DNA from: CAIVAT01 sp038212325
GTDB taxonomy: Bacteria; Bacteroidota; Bacteroidia; Bacteroidales; FEN-979
Reading direction: 5' to 3'
NCBI GenBank assembly: GCA_038212325.1
Contig: JBBQUQ010000010.1
Coordinates: forward strand, 1 to 57,693
DNA length: 57,693 nt
Shown here: positions 56,821 through 57,693 of the stretch, piece by piece
Layout: every line of letters starts with the position of its first letter
Position numbering within the stretch: the stretch's first letter is position 1
Notes under the pieces: generated by a model
What the model saw: the letters and a program-made list of their open reading frames with translations, nothing else
What the model was told of the DNA's origin: nothing
The model's database searches: none
Translations under genes and position numbers: made by a program

Positions 56821-57693
56821 ATGAAACAAGATACAGAAACACTTTTTGAAAATATAGATATTAACGATGATTTGAAAGGGATTGGATGGAAGGTGTTATC
56901 AGGTGAACGGATTTCACCGGCAGAAGGGATTGAGCTTTTTGAAAAGGGGGATCTTGGTTTTCTGGGAAAACTGGCTGACCATGTTCGGCGGCAGAAAAAC
57001 GCCAATTTTGCCTTTTATATCCGGAATTTCCACATTGAGCCGACAAATATCTGTGTCAATAAATGCAAGTTTTGTTCCTATTCACACCATTTCAGCAAAA
57101 CCCAATGGGAGCTGTCTGTTGTCGAGATTCTTGAAAAGGTTGTCTCCCAGGAAGGAAACATCACCGAATTGCACATTACGGGGGCAGTGCACCCCGACCG
57201 GGATATCCATTATTATGGTGATCTGCTCCAAAGGATCAGGTCGGCCCGGCCCGGGCTTCATATTAAAGCTTACTCAGCCGTTGAACTTGATTACATGTTT
57301 CAAAAATCGGGCATGAAAGCGGAAGAGGGACTTGGATACCTGAAATCCTGTGGGCTCAACTCAATTCCGGGTGGAGGCGCCGAAATTTTTAATGAATCCA
57401 TCCGGGAGGATATATGCGGAATGAAATCTACATCGCGGGACTGGCTTCTGATCCATGAAACTGCGCATAACCTTGGCATCCCGTCGAACGCTACCATGCT
57501 TTACGGGCACAAAGAAAATTATGCACACCGCATCGATCATCTTGAGAGGTTGCGCCAGGTTCAGGACCGCACAGGCGGCTTCAATGCTTTTATACCACTC
57601 AAATTCCACAACTCCAATAATGAGATGTCTGATATACCGGAAGTATCAGTCGCCGAGGATATGAGAATGTACGCTGTTGCCCGAATTTACCTT
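56821..57693 (+). CDS. mqnE: Aminofutalosine synthase (radical SAM), 3' end beyond the window
   Basis: Catalyses the first radical SAM step of the futalosine menaquinone pathway, adding 5'-deoxyadenosyl to 3-enolpyruvyl-benzoate. 291 codons are visible and the frame is still open. The [4Fe-4S]-binding CxxxCxxC is CVNKCKFC (Cys78, 82 and 85), in the context FHIEPTNICVNKCKFCSY. HITGAVHPDRDIHYYGDLLQRI and LNSIPGGGAEIFNESIRE follow, with SNATMLYGHKE and FNAFIPLKFHNSNNEMSD later. These match MqnE more closely than the related cyclase MqnC. Together with mqnB and mqnD it confirms the pathway. Roughly 80-100 residues are missing. Confidence 0.92.
   Translation, partial: MKQDTETLFENIDINDDLKGIGWKVLSGERISPAEGIELFEKGDLGFLGKLADHVRRQKNANFAFYIRNFHIEPTNICVNKCKFCSYSHHFSKTQWELSVVEILEKVVSQEGNITELHITGAVHPDRDIHYYGDLLQRIRSARPGLHIKAYSAVELDYMFQKSGMKAEEGLGYLKSCGLNSIPGGGAEIFNESIREDICGMKSTSRDWLLIHETAHNLGIPSNATMLYGHKENYAHRIDHLERLRQVQDRTGGFNAFIPLKFHNSNNEMSDIPEVSVAEDMRMYAVARIYL

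Noticed and set aside
1..57693. tRNA, rRNA, insertion sequence or prophage
   Set aside because: I looked through the intergenic gaps and found no cloverleaf-like sequence, transposase, integrase or phage structural gene.

Overview
The window looks like chromosomal DNA from a Bacteroidota bacterium (class Bacteroidia; genus not recognisable). Four supports: (1) more than twenty upstream regions carry the Bacteroidota housekeeping -7 element TAnnTTTG; (2) at least four secreted proteins end in a type IX secretion (T9SS) C-terminal sorting domain of the form PNPxx...GxYxxxxxxxxxxxxKKIxxx; (3) several proteins are Bacteroidota versions of envelope proteins (LptD, an OstA/LptA-like protein, LptG, MCE, HldD); (4) small lipoproteins and a FISUMP protein. 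There are no rRNA or tRNA genes, no insertion sequences and no CRISPR array. The last gene (mqnE) and the first (DUF2892) run off the window.

Layout. 0-9.4 kb: DUF2892 protein divergent from a rhodanese, birA, an outer-membrane-type protein, a tiny lipoprotein, ung, a di-haem cytochrome-c peroxidase, ispE, then lptG and tgt on the minus strand and a membrane glycosyltransferase. 9.4-16 kb: ECF sigma factor, urocanate hydratase, an acidic YD-like protein plus a lipoprotein, and a prolyl oligopeptidase. 16-19.3 kb: a BlaI-type repressor with two dyads over its own promoter, divergent from an ECF sigma / membrane anti-sigma-like / CHAT caspase-like peptidase operon. 19.3-26.3 kb: envelope block of ridA-lptD, amidase-MCE and an OstA-like protein. 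26.4-29.8 kb: gatE-gatD, the archaeal-type Glu-tRNA(Gln) amidotransferase. 29.9-34.6 kb: ClC channel and a large outer-membrane metallopeptidase/propeller/barrel protein. 34.6-43.9 kb: two paralogous giant T9SS surface proteins. 44-47.9 kb: hldD, a multi-membrane-spanning glycosyltransferase, a FISUMP protein and a Tudor-like protein. 47.9-52.4 kb: PLP decarboxylase-mqnD and mqnB on the minus strand, and an MFS transporter. 52.5-57.7 kb: a two-gene T9SS peptidase/adhesin operon and the start of mqnE.

How the genes fit together. mqnB, mqnD and mqnE show menaquinone synthesis by the futalosine route. The Lpt proteins, MCE and HldD serve outer-membrane lipid and LPS assembly. The secreted C10-like and lysyl-endopeptidase-like proteins and the giant fibronectin/PKD proteins are T9SS cargo. 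The two most unusual systems are the GatDE pair in a bacterium and the sigma/anti-sigma/CHAT operon. A third theme is a set of 7- and 8-bp tandem repeats at gene junctions. One of them has been inserted in frame into birA as exactly nine heptamers, and others supply stop or start codons.
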